A stretch of 64,000 nucleotides of DNA from Winogradskyella ludwigii. Lineage in GTDB: Bacteria; Bacteroidota; Bacteroidia; Flavobacteriales; Flavobacteriaceae. This document shows, in pieces, positions 44,370 through 56,062 of this stretch (positions are counted from its first letter, which is position 1; each line of letters opens with the position of its first letter). The position numbers and the translations under genes were made by a program. The notes below the pieces were generated by a model that saw nothing but the letters and a program-made list of their open reading frames with translations, had not been told where the DNA came from and did not search any database. The DNA is taken from positions 372,001 through 436,000 of the forward strand of contig NZ_JABFDF010000004.1 of assembly GCF_013403985.1 (NCBI RefSeq), in the 5' to 3' direction.

Positions 44370-44696
44370 TTATGGCTGAGGATCGTCAGTATTTCTGTGA
44401 TAGATTTTGTTATCTAACCATTCTTGAACAGCTAAAGCATGTGGCTTTGGTAATTTTTCGTAAAACTTAGACACTTCAATTTGTTCTTTGTTTTCAAAAA
44501 TTTCCTCAAGACTGTCGTTGTATGTAGCAAACTCTTCTAGTTTATCTACTAACTCACGTCTGATATCTGTGTTAATTTGCTCTGCACGTCTAGAAATTAC
44601 AGAAATAGCTTCATAGATATTATCTGTTGCTGCATCAATTTCATTTCTATCGTAAGTAATTGTACTTACTGGTGCGTCTGTATTTTTTAAATCCAT
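44370..44696 (-). CDS. rpoZ: RNA polymerase omega subunit
   Basis: A 108-residue Rpb6/omega-type subunit that helps assemble and stabilise RNA polymerase. The conserved omega core is NIYEAISVISRRAEQINTDIRREL. The longer acidic C terminus is usual in Bacteroidetes. ATG start, 11 bases after bamD, with coaBC 23 bases further on, so it lies inside an operon. Confidence 0.92.
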   Translation of the reverse strand: MDLKNTDAPVSTITYDRNEIDAATDNIYEAISVISRRAEQINTDIRRELVDKLEEFATYNDSLEEIFENKEQIEVSKFYEKLPKPHALAVQEWLDNKIYHRNTDDPQP

Positions 44697-44707
44697 CGTT
44701 GTAATGT

Positions 44708-45508
44708 TTAACTTTTAGTAGTAAACGTATTTAATTGTTGTTGTAATTCTTCATTCATAATAGTAGCATCTCCCATATATTCTGAATTTGGATATGCTTT
44801 TTGTAACGCCTTAAAATAAGATATAGCTTCTTTAACACGCTCTTCTTTCAAGTAGTTAACACTTCTAATTGATAGGTTGTAAGCAGAATCAAATCTATAA
44901 TAAAAAGCTTCACTTCTTAAAGTAGCACCTGGAAACTCAAGCAAGAAATTATTAAACGATTTAATTGAAGCTTTATATTCACTAATTAAATTGTATTGTT
45001 TTGCTATTTCAAATGCTTTTTTCTCTAATTTAAAATCTAATTCTTTTACTAACTCATTTGCTTCTGTAAGGTATTCCGAATTTGGATACTGATTAACAAA
45101 AAGTTGTAATTTCTCTATAGCTTCAATGGTTTCTTTCTGTTCCTTAGAATACACAGGAGAATTAAAATAATATCCCTTTGCTGCTAAAAACGAAGCTTCT
45201 TCAATTTTTTCACTTTGAGGATAAACGTCTGTAAATTTATCAAAGTGATAGCTTGCAATATAATAGTCTTTCAATTGAAAAGAACACATAGCGTGCATGA
45301 ACGTTATTTTTTCGGCCTGTGGTTTTCCTCTATATTTTTGTAGAATCTGGTCTAACAGTCTATAAGATTTATTCCACTTTCCAGCATCGTAAAGTTCAGT
45401 AGCCATTTCAAATTTTGCTGCAGTATCTTCAGATTTTAATGTTTTCTGAAAGTCACTACACGAAATAAATAGAATACTGATAAGTAGTATGTAAAGTCCT
45501 CTCTTCAT
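44708..45508 (-). CDS. bamD: Outer membrane assembly lipoprotein BamD
   Basis: Essential lipoprotein of the BAM complex that inserts beta-barrel proteins into the outer membrane. The 266-residue form has signal MKRGLYILLISILFISC and five TPR-like repeats (AAKFEMATELYDAGKW, YYIASYHFDKFTDVYPQSEK, KLQLFVNQYPNSEYL and later ones). The open frame reaches an ATG at 45538, but that lies before the -7 element at 45526-45533, and the ATG at 45508 gives a proper signal peptide. It heads the bamD-rpoZ-coaBC-DUF4835 unit. Confidence 0.93.
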   Translation of the reverse strand: MKRGLYILLISILFISCSDFQKTLKSEDTAAKFEMATELYDAGKWNKSYRLLDQILQKYRGKPQAEKITFMHAMCSFQLKDYYIASYHFDKFTDVYPQSEKIEEASFLAAKGYYFNSPVYSKEQKETIEAIEKLQLFVNQYPNSEYLTEANELVKELDFKLEKKAFEIAKQYNLISEYKASIKSFNNFLLEFPGATLRSEAFYYRFDSAYNLSIRSVNYLKEERVKEAISYFKALQKAYPNSEYMGDATIMNEELQQQLNTFTTKS

Positions 45509-45525
45509 AAATTTTAAACAGAATG

Positions 45526-45533
45526 CAAAAGTA
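45526..45533 (-). promoter_or_regulatory. -7 element of the bamD operon
   Basis: Reads TACTTTTG on the minus strand. TTTG occurs 24 bases further upstream as a loose -33 candidate. It decides for the ATG at 45508. Confidence 0.6.
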
Positions 45534-45615
45534 AGCATTATTAACGGATTTTAAAAACAAATTATTCAGCTAAAATAAGTGTTGTTTTAAGGCTGAAAAC
45601 CAATTTGTATAAAGT

Positions 45616-46500
45616 TTAACTTTTTCCGAGTGTTTTTAATTCATCTTTTATCGCCATTTTCAACTCATTAGTCGCTTCTACAAGTGGTAAACGCACATAC
45701 GATTTTGAAATATCTAAAGCCGCTAAAACCGCTTTAATTCCTGCAGGATTGTTTTCAGAAAAAATGAGTCCTGTAATTGGCATTAATTTAAAATGTATGT
45801 CATAGGCTTCTTTAGCTTTCCGAGCAATTCCTAAACGTATCATTTCAGAAAACTCTTTAGGTAAGGCTTGTCCAATTACCGAAATTACACCAGATCCTCC
45901 GGCTAATGCGACTCCTAAAGCTAAATCGTCGTCACCAGAAAGTATTAGGAAATCTTTAGGCTTAGTTCTTAACAACTCTAAATATTGATGCACATTATTC
46001 CCTGCTTCTTTGACAGCAACTATATTTTTAAAGTCTTTTGCTAACCTCAATGTTGTTTCTGGCGACATATTAGAAGACGTACGGCCAGGAACGTTATATA
46101 AGATAATTGGCTTTGGCGATACTTCTGCAATAGCTTTAAAATGCTGATAAATTCCTTCTTGTGTAGGTTTGCTATAATATGGCGATACAGATAAAATACC
46201 ATCGATTCCAGAAAAGTCCGTCGCTTTTATTTCTTCTATAACCTTAGCTGTATTGTTACCACCAATACCTAATACTAATGGAAGTCTATCTTTATTTACT
46301 TTAATTATAAATGCAATAAGTTCCTTTTTCTCTTCTGGTGTCACAGTAACGCTTTCTCCTGTGGTACCACTTATTACTAAATAGTCTGTACCATTAGCAA
46401 TATTATACTCAACTAAACGCTCTAATGCATCAAAATCGATACTTAAATCTGCGTTAAAAGGCGTAATTAACGCAACTCCTGTTCCTATAAATTTAGTCAT
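45616..46500 (-). CDS. dapA: 4-hydroxy-tetrahydrodipicolinate synthase
   Basis: First committed step of lysine and diaminopimelate synthesis: condenses pyruvate with aspartate semialdehyde. The 294-residue TIM barrel has GTTGES (pyruvate site), Y135 in YNVPGR and the Schiff-base Lys K164 in VAVKEAG. The ATG overlaps the stop of the DUF6913 gene as TAATG. The gap of about 77 bases plus a fresh promoter separates it from bamD. Confidence 0.96.
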   Translation of the reverse strand: MTKFIGTGVALITPFNADLSIDFDALERLVEYNIANGTDYLVISGTTGESVTVTPEEKKELIAFIIKVNKDRLPLVLGIGGNNTAKVIEEIKATDFSGIDGILSVSPYYSKPTQEGIYQHFKAIAEVSPKPIILYNVPGRTSSNMSPETTLRLAKDFKNIVAVKEAGNNVHQYLELLRTKPKDFLILSGDDDLALGVALAGGSGVISVIGQALPKEFSEMIRLGIARKAKEAYDIHFKLMPITGLIFSENNPAGIKAVLAALDISKSYVRLPLVEATNELKMAIKDELKTLGKS

Positions 46501-47018
46501 TATAATTTTTTTAAAATATTTAAGTATTTCTTTAATTCTTGTTTAAAAATGTTAATATCCTTTAGACTAACATCTATTATTAAATCGTATAAACGCTCAT
46601 CCTCTGTAGATATTCCAACTTTAAAATTAGCTTTAGATGCCGCTGTTATAAGATCTAATTGCAAAACGGGATTCTTATAAAAGCAAATGAGCATATCATA
46701 AGGCTCATCAATAAAAGCAGCCAAATCTAGGTTTTTTATTTTGCCTTTCCATCCAAAGTCTTTTGGACTAAAATGCACATTCCATTTATTATGCTCTAGC
46801 TTATCATCTAAGGTAAATGCTGCAATCTCATGCTTTGGAGATAACAAACCTAGCTCTTTAAAATAAGCTCTAAACACTTCAAATTCATAAAATTCGCTTG
46901 TATTTAGTAGAACGGCTACGGTCTTTATTTTATCATTATTAACCTTAGATTGACGTATAGCCAACAAATTGTTAACATATTTTCGATTAGATTTTTCTTT
47001 AAATGCTTTTAAAATCAT
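46500..47018 (-). CDS. DUF6913-like small protein
   Basis: A 172-residue soluble protein with no signal peptide, found upstream of dapA in Flavobacteria. The pattern VAVLLN at residues 34-39, with alternating strands and helices and a late KANFKVGISTED, suggests a Rossmann-like fold. I recall this family as DUF6913, function unknown. It is translationally coupled to dapA (TAATG) and starts 19 bases behind an exact -7 element. Confidence 0.75.
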   Translation of the reverse strand: MILKAFKEKSNRKYVNNLLAIRQSKVNNDKIKTVAVLLNTSEFYEFEVFRAYFKELGLLSPKHEIAAFTLDDKLEHNKWNVHFSPKDFGWKGKIKNLDLAAFIDEPYDMLICFYKNPVLQLDLITAASKANFKVGISTEDERLYDLIIDVSLKDINIFKQELKKYLNILKKL

Positions 47019-47036
47019 TTACCTTTAGCCTTTGTG

Positions 47037-47044
47037 CAAATTTA
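47037..47044 (-). promoter_or_regulatory. -7 element of the DUF6913-dapA operon
   Basis: Reads TAAATTTG on the minus strand, an exact match, with a predicted leader of about 12 bases. Confidence 0.55.
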
Positions 47045-47089
47045 ATAAAAGCACTCATAATTTTATTATAAACTTTTATAAGTTATTCA

Positions 47090-47848
47090 ATGTCTATTAA
47101 ACATATTTTAAAACTCTGTTTATTGTTGCTCATTTTTTCTTGTGCATCATCAAAAATATCAAAAATTGAAGGGAAACGTCTGGATATTGACGAGTCTATA
47201 AAAACAGATCAAGCTATTGATGATTTTATTAAGCCATACCGATTGCACCTCAATAAGGATATGGATAGCGTAATCTCTTACGCTCCTGAAACCTACTCTA
47301 AGTCTGATGGGAAATTAAATACAGCTATCGGAAATTTAATGGCAGATGCTGTTTATAGCGAAGGGAATATTGTTTTTAATAAACGTACTCAGAAAAATAT
47401 TGATTTTGTATTATTAAATCATGGAGGTATTCGATCTATAATTTCTAAAGGAAATGTTACAACTAGAACAGCCTTTCAAGTGATGCCTTTTGAAAATTCT
47501 GTTGTTGTTGCTGCATTAAAAGGTGCACAAATTAATTTAATGATGGAGTATCTTTCAAAAGCAAAGCGTGCACACCCACTATCTCATCAGGTGCAATTAA
47601 TTTTGGATAAAAATGCTGCTGTTAGCTCTGCTACAATTAATGGCGAACCAATAGATGTAAATAAAACATACTACGTAGCGACTAACGATTACCTTTATGA
47701 TGGTGGTGATGGCATGACGTTTTTTCATCCAAACGAAGGGTTATACGTACTAGATTATAAAATAAGAAATATTCTTATCGATAACTTTAAAAAGACAGAC
47801 ACGCTAAATCCTAAAATAGACCAACGTTTTATAAAATTAGAAGAGTAA
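47090..47848 (+). CDS. 5'-nucleotidase C-terminal domain lipoprotein
   Basis: A 252-residue lipoprotein (signal ending LLIFSC) made of only the substrate-binding C-terminal domain of UshA-type 5'-nucleotidases. It has the GNLMADAV region, VLLNHGGIRS with the substrate Arg, MPFENSVVVAALKG and the C-terminal ATNDYLYDGGDGMTFF. It has no metallophosphatase domain; that is encoded by the next gene, two bases downstream. The two probably act together on nucleotides or related phosphate esters in the periplasm. Confidence 0.92.
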   Translation: MSIKHILKLCLLLLIFSCASSKISKIEGKRLDIDESIKTDQAIDDFIKPYRLHLNKDMDSVISYAPETYSKSDGKLNTAIGNLMADAVYSEGNIVFNKRTQKNIDFVLLNHGGIRSIISKGNVTTRTAFQVMPFENSVVVAALKGAQINLMMEYLSKAKRAHPLSHQVQLILDKNAAVSSATINGEPIDVNKTYYVATNDYLYDGGDGMTFFHPNEGLYVLDYKIRNILIDNFKKTDTLNPKIDQRFIKLEE

Positions 47849-47850
47849 TT

Positions 47851-48765
47851 ATGAAAAGAAGAGATTTTATACAAAAGTCAACTGCAGCAACAGTTTTAGC
47901 AGGTGTTGGTGGTCTAAGCTTACAATCTTTTAGTCCATCTAAAACGAAGAAAATTACTATTCTACATACTAATGATGTTCATAGCCATATTGATCCTTTT
48001 GGACCTGAAGATGGTAGAAATGCTAATAAAGGTGGTGTTGCAAGACGTGCTACTTTAGTTGAAACCATAAGAAGAGATAATCCCAATACGCTTTTACTAG
48101 ACGCTGGTGATATCTTTCAAGGCACACCATATTTTAATTATTATGGAGGTGAATTGGAGTTTAAACTAATGAGCATGTTAAAATATGACGTTGCCACTAT
48201 TGGAAATCATGATTTTGACAATGGCATCGATGGTTTATTTGCTCAAATTCCACATGCAGATTTTGAATTTGTTTCTGCTAATTACGATTTTTCTAATACC
48301 GTAATGGATACCCATGTTAAACCTTATAAAATCATCACTAAAGATGGAATTAAAATTGGCATATTTGGTTTAGGAATTAAACTAGAAGGCTTAGTAGGTA
48401 AAGATATGTACAAAGAAACAGTGTATAACGATCCTATAGGAAAAGCACAAGATATGTCTCGTATTTTGAAAGAAGAAGAATCTTGTGATTTAGTGATTTG
48501 TTTATCTCATTTAGGTTATGAGTACAAAAACAATCCAAATAAAGTGAGTGATATTACTTTAGCAAGAGCAACAAAAGATATCGACCTTATTATTGGTGGA
48601 CATACACATACGTTTTTACCAAAACCAACAATTGAAAAAAACAGTATAGATAAGAATGTCTTAGTGAATCAAGTAGGCTGCTTTGGGTTATATCTTGGTA
48701 AAGTAGATTTCTATTTTGAACACGGTAAAGACGTAACAGCAGATGGAGTTTCAATCATAGTATAA
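47851..48765 (+). CDS. 5'-nucleotidase metallophosphatase domain protein with Tat-type signal
   Basis: The catalytic half of a UshA-type 5'-nucleotidase, 304 residues. The N terminus MKRRDFIQKST is a twin-arginine (Tat) type signal with a hydrophobic stretch after it. Metal ligands are seen in HTNDVHSH, LLDAGDIFQG, GNHDFDNG, CLSHLGYE and GGHTHTF, the full calcineurin-like set. It follows its C-terminal partner by two bases. Folding in the cytoplasm with metal before Tat export would fit a metallophosphatase. Confidence 0.93.
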   Translation: MKRRDFIQKSTAATVLAGVGGLSLQSFSPSKTKKITILHTNDVHSHIDPFGPEDGRNANKGGVARRATLVETIRRDNPNTLLLDAGDIFQGTPYFNYYGGELEFKLMSMLKYDVATIGNHDFDNGIDGLFAQIPHADFEFVSANYDFSNTVMDTHVKPYKIITKDGIKIGIFGLGIKLEGLVGKDMYKETVYNDPIGKAQDMSRILKEEESCDLVICLSHLGYEYKNNPNKVSDITLARATKDIDLIIGGHTHTFLPKPTIEKNSIDKNVLVNQVGCFGLYLGKVDFYFEHGKDVTADGVSIIV

Positions 48766-48824
48766 CACTGATCATAAAGCAAAGGAAACAATATAATCCA
48801 GATGGTTTTAAAAATAAAGCCGCC

Positions 48825-49574
48825 TTATACTTCTACTTTATCTATAGATTCCTCATCTACATAAGCAACTGTAGGATCAGTAACTATAAATTGAGATTGT
48901 ATGTAATAAAAGGCAAAAGCTATAATTAAAAATATAGAATAGACATAGCCTAAACTATCATCATTTAAAATATAGTAATACGCCAATTGAATAATCTCCG
49001 AGAACACCATAAAAATAGTTCCAATTAAGAAAAGCATTGACTTATTATTGTTACGGTACATATAATCTATTAACGCAAAAGATAAAAGAATCATAATAAC
49101 AGCATTGTAGACAAACTCAATAATATATTCAGGTAGAGTCAGTAAGTCTGCAGTTGTATCTGAAATTAATGTCACACAAAAGACATCGAGTACTAAAAGT
49201 ATAACAATAGATATCTTTAATTCTGAAACTACCTTTTTTAAGTTTAATTGCCTTATTGTCTTTATAATAAGAACAATGTAGGCTAAAATAAAAAGTCCAT
49301 TTGTAATAAAATAGAGATAATCTATTTCATTCTCTTCGACTTCTGGTTTATACCATACTGCAATACTTATAAGCTCTCCGAAGGCGTAAATCGCTAAAAA
49401 CAACAAGAATAGTCTCGATATTCTTTTTGTATATCCAACATAAAGCCAAATAAGCAGTCCTAATATTGCTATACCCAATATCGCTCTTTCAATACCCAAA
49501 GATAGACCTTGAAGTACTACAAAGAGACCGCTAAGAAGTAGCAATACAACTTTTAAAATTTTTTTAACTAACAT
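48825..49574 (-). CDS. Integral membrane protein of unknown function
   Basis: A 249-residue protein with about eight predicted transmembrane helices spread over residues 5-226 and a short acidic cytoplasmic-type tail. Its size and helix number resemble the YhhN (lysoplasmalogenase-like) group, but I see no clear signature and do not assign it. It is transcribed alone behind an exact -7 element, convergent with the 5'-nucleotidase genes. Confidence 0.7.
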   Translation of the reverse strand: MLVKKILKVVLLLLSGLFVVLQGLSLGIERAILGIAILGLLIWLYVGYTKRISRLFLLFLAIYAFGELISIAVWYKPEVEENEIDYLYFITNGLFILAYIVLIIKTIRQLNLKKVVSELKISIVILLVLDVFCVTLISDTTADLLTLPEYIIEFVYNAVIMILLSFALIDYMYRNNNKSMLFLIGTIFMVFSEIIQLAYYYILNDDSLGYVYSIFLIIAFAFYYIQSQFIVTDPTVAYVDEESIDKVEV

Positions 49575-49596
49575 TAATTATCCCTTATTAACATCA

Positions 49597-49604
49597 CAAA
49601 TATA
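49597..49604 (-). promoter_or_regulatory. -7 element of the membrane protein gene
   Basis: Reads TATATTTG on the minus strand, 22 bases before the ATG at 49574. Confidence 0.55.
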
Positions 49605-49675
49605 AACAATAATTTTACATATAAACGATAAAATATGTCTTTTTAACGAATTAATCACTTGTTTTCTGTAGGAAA

Positions 49676-52572
<2,897 letters not shown>

Positions 52573-52575
52573 TAA

Positions 52576-53067
52576 TTACAAATCTTTAAGCATCCAAACT
52601 GTACACGAGTAATGACCTGTGTTTCCCAAAGGTTTATCTATAGATTTAAAACCTACCTTTTTGTATAATTTTCTAGCATCATCCATATAAGGTAAGGTTT
52701 CCAAATAGCATTGCGCAAAACCTGCTTGTTTAGCAAAGTCGAGACATTTATTCATCATTTCGGTTCCTAAACCTTTTCCTCTGGCTTCTGACATAAAATA
52801 CATTTTTTGTAACTCACAGATATTGCCTTCGTAATTATCTAAAGGCGAAATTCCGGCTCCTCCAATAATAGTATCACCACTTGCTACAACAAAATAAGTT
52901 TTCTTTGGCTGGTTGTAAGTTTCCGTCATGCAATCCAAAGCCTCATCTTCATAAGCAGTTCCCACTTTAGGAACACCCATTTCTACTAAAACATTCCTAA
53001 TCGCCTTAGCTATTTTAGGATTATCCTTGGCTTCAATTTCTCGAATAACAATAGTATCTTTACGCAC
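52576..53067 (-). CDS. GNAT family N-acetyltransferase, GTG start
   Basis: A 163-residue acetyltransferase that uses acetyl-CoA; the acceptor is unknown. The acetyl-CoA loop is EARGKGLGTEMMNKCLDFA (about residues 94-112), followed by the YKKVGF strand-helix motif near residue 140. The first codon is GTG at 53065-53067. No ATG occurs before residue 30, and the family opening IREIEAKDNP follows directly. Three bases separate it from prmC, so the GNAT-prmC-ligA genes probably form a unit. Confidence 0.88.
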   Translation of the reverse strand: MRKDTIVIREIEAKDNPKIAKAIRNVLVEMGVPKVGTAYEDEALDCMTETYNQPKKTYFVVASGDTIIGGAGISPLDNYEGNICELQKMYFMSEARGKGLGTEMMNKCLDFAKQAGFAQCYLETLPYMDDARKLYKKVGFKSIDKPLGNTGHYSCTVWMLKDL

Positions 53068-53092
53068 TTAATAATTACTTTTTAGTCAAATT

Positions 53093-53100
53093 CAAAAATA
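53093..53100 (-). promoter_or_regulatory. -7 element of the GNAT-prmC-ligA unit
   Basis: Reads TATTTTTG on the minus strand, 25 bases before the GTG start. Confidence 0.55.
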
Positions 53101-53117
53101 CGTATAAAAACAATTTT

Positions 53118-53576
53118 ATGTTTAAAAGACTCCTAATGTTTTCCTTGATTTTTACACTACTTTTTAACTGTTCTTTTACACAAAAACCTGAATTTGTTAG
53201 ACTAGAAGACTTTGAGGTTATAGATTCTAACTCTAAAAATATTACCATAAGAGCCGAAGCTTTATTTCTAAATAAAAATGATGTTGGTGGCACCTTAAAA
53301 ACAGACGACCTTAAAGTGTATATTAATGATCTGGAACTTGCTTCTGTAGTTTCAGATGAATTTGATGTGCCTAAAAGAGAAAATTTTACTATTCCGTTAA
53401 CCATTAAGGTAGCAACTGAAAGTATTATTAATAACAAGAACCTTGGAAGTCTTCTAGGTAGTTTGATTTCGCAAAGTTTAAAAGTGCATATTAAAGGCGA
53501 AATCAAATATAAAATTATGGGCTATTCTTCAACGTATTCTGTTGATGAAATTCAAGATGTAAAAATAAAACTCTAG
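53118..53576 (+). CDS. Small exported LEA-type-2-like protein
   Basis: A 152-residue protein with an N-terminal hydrophobic signal ending LLFNC, a plausible lipoprotein Cys at residue 18. The body is a single beta-sandwich of the kind seen in LEA-type-2/WHy proteins: the segment ITIRAEALFLNKNDVGGTL with conserved Asn, then FTIPLTIKVA and a closing KIKL. Function unknown. Its stop is immediately followed by the TTG start of ribD (TAGTTG). Confidence 0.75.
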   Translation: MFKRLLMFSLIFTLLFNCSFTQKPEFVRLEDFEVIDSNSKNITIRAEALFLNKNDVGGTLKTDDLKVYINDLELASVVSDEFDVPKRENFTIPLTIKVATESIINNKNLGSLLGSLISQSLKVHIKGEIKYKIMGYSSTYSVDEIQDVKIKL

Positions 53577-54581
53577 TTGACTATACACGAGACTTACATA
53601 AAACGCTGTTTGCAAATTGCCAAAAACGGATTGGGAACCACAAGACCTAACCCTATGGTTGGTGCTGTGATTGTGCATAACGATTTAATAATTGCTGAAG
53701 GTTTTACAAGTGCCTACGGAGGCAATCATGCTGAAGTAAATGCTATAAACGCGGTAAAAGACCAATCACTTTTATCAAAAAGCACGATATACGTGACACT
53801 AGAACCTTGTAGTCATTTCGGAAAAACACCACCTTGCAGCGATTTAATTGTAAGACACAAAATTCCGAATGTAGTTATTGGTTGTGTTGACGATAATCCG
53901 GAAGTTGCAGGTAAAGGCATTGCCAAATTAAGAGCATCTGGCTGTAATGTTACTGTTGGTGTTTTGGAAGCGGAATGTAAAGCGCATCACAAACGATTTT
54001 TTACTTATCATAATAAAAAGCGTCCTTATATTATACTCAAATGGGCAGAAACTGCAGATGGTTTTATTGCACCAATTAAAAAGGATGAGAAAAAACCAGT
54101 TTGGATAACCAATAAATATTCTCGTCAATTAGTCCACAAATGGCGTGCTGAAGAACAAGCTATTTTGGTTGGAACAAATACAGTTATTGAAGACAACCCT
54201 AGCTTAACGGTTAGAGATTGGTCTGGAGAAAATCCTATTAGAGTGGTTTGGGATAGAACATCTAAATTAAATTCTAATTACTCTGTTTTTAATGATGAAG
54301 CCAAAACCATACGAGTAACAAATGAAGACATAGATTTTGAAAAACCTATAGCAATTCAAATTGCAAATTTATTATTCAAACAAAACATCAACTCAATTAT
54401 TATAGAAGGTGGTTCACAAACGCTCCAAACCTTTATAGATGAAAATCTTTGGGATGAAGCTCGAATTTTTATAGGAAACGTAAACTTTAAAACAGGAATT
54501 AAAGCACCCAAATTAAATGGGAATTTGATTTCTGAGTCTCAAATTAAAAATGATTTATTAAAAATATATGCAAAAGATTAA
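53577..54581 (+). CDS. ribD: Riboflavin biosynthesis deaminase/reductase RibD, TTG start
   Basis: Two steps of riboflavin synthesis: deamination, then side-chain reduction of the pyrimidine. The 334-residue chain has the deaminase zinc site H51 and E53 (GGNHAEVNAI), C78 and C87 (LEPCSHFGKTPPC). The NADPH reductase half begins near residue 150 (RPYIILKWAETADGFI) and includes the late IIIEGGSQTLQTFID. It starts at TTG directly after the upstream TAG; the family opening IHETYIKRCLQIAKNG fits this start. It overlaps the next gene by 14 bases. Confidence 0.96.
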   Translation: MTIHETYIKRCLQIAKNGLGTTRPNPMVGAVIVHNDLIIAEGFTSAYGGNHAEVNAINAVKDQSLLSKSTIYVTLEPCSHFGKTPPCSDLIVRHKIPNVVIGCVDDNPEVAGKGIAKLRASGCNVTVGVLEAECKAHHKRFFTYHNKKRPYIILKWAETADGFIAPIKKDEKKPVWITNKYSRQLVHKWRAEEQAILVGTNTVIEDNPSLTVRDWSGENPIRVVWDRTSKLNSNYSVFNDEAKTIRVTNEDIDFEKPIAIQIANLLFKQNINSIIIEGGSQTLQTFIDENLWDEARIFIGNVNFKTGIKAPKLNGNLISESQIKNDLLKIYAKD

Positions 54582-55185
54582 AACACTAATTTTCGATTTT
54601 GGTGATGTATTTATCAATTTAGACAAGCAAGGTGCTATGCAACATGCTTTAGATTTATTTAATTTAAAGACGTTTGATGCAGATATGATTGAAACCAATA
54701 TGCTTTACGAAGTAGGAAAAGTTTCGACTTCTGAATTTATTACGTTTTATAAATCAAAATTTCCCAATGTTAGCGAAACCGAACTTATTAATGCATGGAA
54801 TTGTATCATTAAGAATTTTCCAGAACACAGATTAGAGTTCATTAAAAATTTAGCAAATCAAAAAGAATACAAGCTTATATTGTTGAGTAACACCAACGAT
54901 ATGCATATCGATTTTGTAAAGGAAACCGTTCCATTCTTTGAAGAGTTTAAAGCCTGTTTTGATGTATTCTATTTATCTCAAGAGATTCATTATAGAAAAC
55001 CAAATTCAGATATTTTTGATTTCGTATTAAAAGAAAACAATCTTAAGGCTAATGAATGTTTGTTTATAGATGACACCAAAGACAATACTGATACTGCTGA
55101 AAAAATGGGATTCTACATTTGGAATATTGATGAAACTAAAGAAGATGTGGTATCACTTTTTGAAATTAAAAAAGAGCTCTTTTGA
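54568..55185 (+). CDS. HAD-family phosphatase
   Basis: A 205-residue haloacid-dehalogenase hydrolase. Motif I reads DFGDVFINLD, with the first Asp as nucleophile and GDV in place of the more usual GNV/GGV; motif II is LLSNT; the Lys lies in HYRKPNSDIFDF; motif IV is FIDDTKDN. The helical cap is of the small C1 type. The substrate is uncertain; since it overlaps ribD, it could be the missing pyrimidine phosphatase of riboflavin synthesis, but that is inference from position only. Confidence 0.88.
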   Translation: MQKIKTLIFDFGDVFINLDKQGAMQHALDLFNLKTFDADMIETNMLYEVGKVSTSEFITFYKSKFPNVSETELINAWNCIIKNFPEHRLEFIKNLANQKEYKLILLSNTNDMHIDFVKETVPFFEEFKACFDVFYLSQEIHYRKPNSDIFDFVLKENNLKANECLFIDDTKDNTDTAEKMGFYIWNIDETKEDVVSLFEIKKELF

Positions 55186-56033
55186 TATATTTACTCCTTA
55201 GCATATTATCATCTACTGGAATATTTGTCTTATTTAAACTATACACCAAGTATAAAGTTAATACGCTTCAAGCCATTGTTATAAACTACGTAACAGCATG
55301 CGTGGCTGGATTATTTTTTTATAATGGAGAGGTTAACATTTCAGAAATCACCCATTCCAATTGGTTTAATGCCGCAATTGGCTTAGGTTTTTTATTTATA
55401 GCCATGTTTAATGTCATGGCATTAACTGCGCAAAAAAATGGACTCTCTGTCGCTTCTGTTGCTAGCAAAATGAGTGTTATAATACCTATTGCTTTTGGCA
55501 TTTATGTCTATAACGAAAGTATAAACACTCAAAAAATCATTGGTATAATATTAGCATTATTTGCTGTCTACCTAACCTCTACAAAACCAAAAGATAATAC
55601 CGTATTAACACACTCTATTTTTCTGCCTGTTTTGCTATTCTTTGGCTCAGGAATTATAGATACATCTGTAAATCATTATGCTCCAGATGATAATATACCA
55701 TTATTCTCAGCAACCATTTTTGCCATTTCAGCAACTATTGGATTTATAATTTTAAGCTATAAGTCGATAAAACAAAAAAGTCGTTTTGAATTAAAAAGCG
55801 TTCCTTTTGGGATTGCTCTAGGAATTGTTAATTATTGTTCTATCTATTTCCTTTTAAAAGCCTTACGTGTAGATGGCTTTGAAAGTTCATCTATATTTAC
55901 CATTAATAATGTAATTATTGTAGCCACATCAACTCTAATAGGTTTATGGTTATTTAAAGAACGAATTTCAAACAAAAACTGGATTGGAATAGTTATCGCT
56001 ATAATTTCAATCATATTAGTCACACTAAAATAA
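55182..56033 (+). CDS. EamA/DMT-family membrane transporter, TTG start
   Basis: A 283-residue protein with about ten transmembrane helices in two EamA-like halves (drug/metabolite transporter superfamily). Substrate unknown. The first codon TTG overlaps the stop of the HAD gene in the four bases TTGA, the TTG version of an ATGA overlap. The family opening MIYLLLSILSST fits this start. Together with ribD and the HAD gene this looks like a translationally coupled set, so transport of a riboflavin-pathway compound is possible but not shown. Confidence 0.88.
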   Translation: MIYLLLSILSSTGIFVLFKLYTKYKVNTLQAIVINYVTACVAGLFFYNGEVNISEITHSNWFNAAIGLGFLFIAMFNVMALTAQKNGLSVASVASKMSVIIPIAFGIYVYNESINTQKIIGIILALFAVYLTSTKPKDNTVLTHSIFLPVLLFFGSGIIDTSVNHYAPDDNIPLFSATIFAISATIGFIILSYKSIKQKSRFELKSVPFGIALGIVNYCSIYFLLKALRVDGFESSSIFTINNVIIVATSTLIGLWLFKERISNKNWIGIVIAIISIILVTLK

Positions 56034-56062
56034 TAGCAGCTAAAGACGATTAAAACCTCTCT

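Noticed and set aside
45509..45538. Longer BamD start at the ATG at 45538
   Set aside because: It lies upstream of the -7 element and would spoil the lipoprotein signal.
53075..53506. Minus-strand frame of 143 codons opposite the LEA-like gene
   Set aside because: It is an antisense shadow of a plus-strand gene that has a signal peptide, good family pattern and coupling to ribD.
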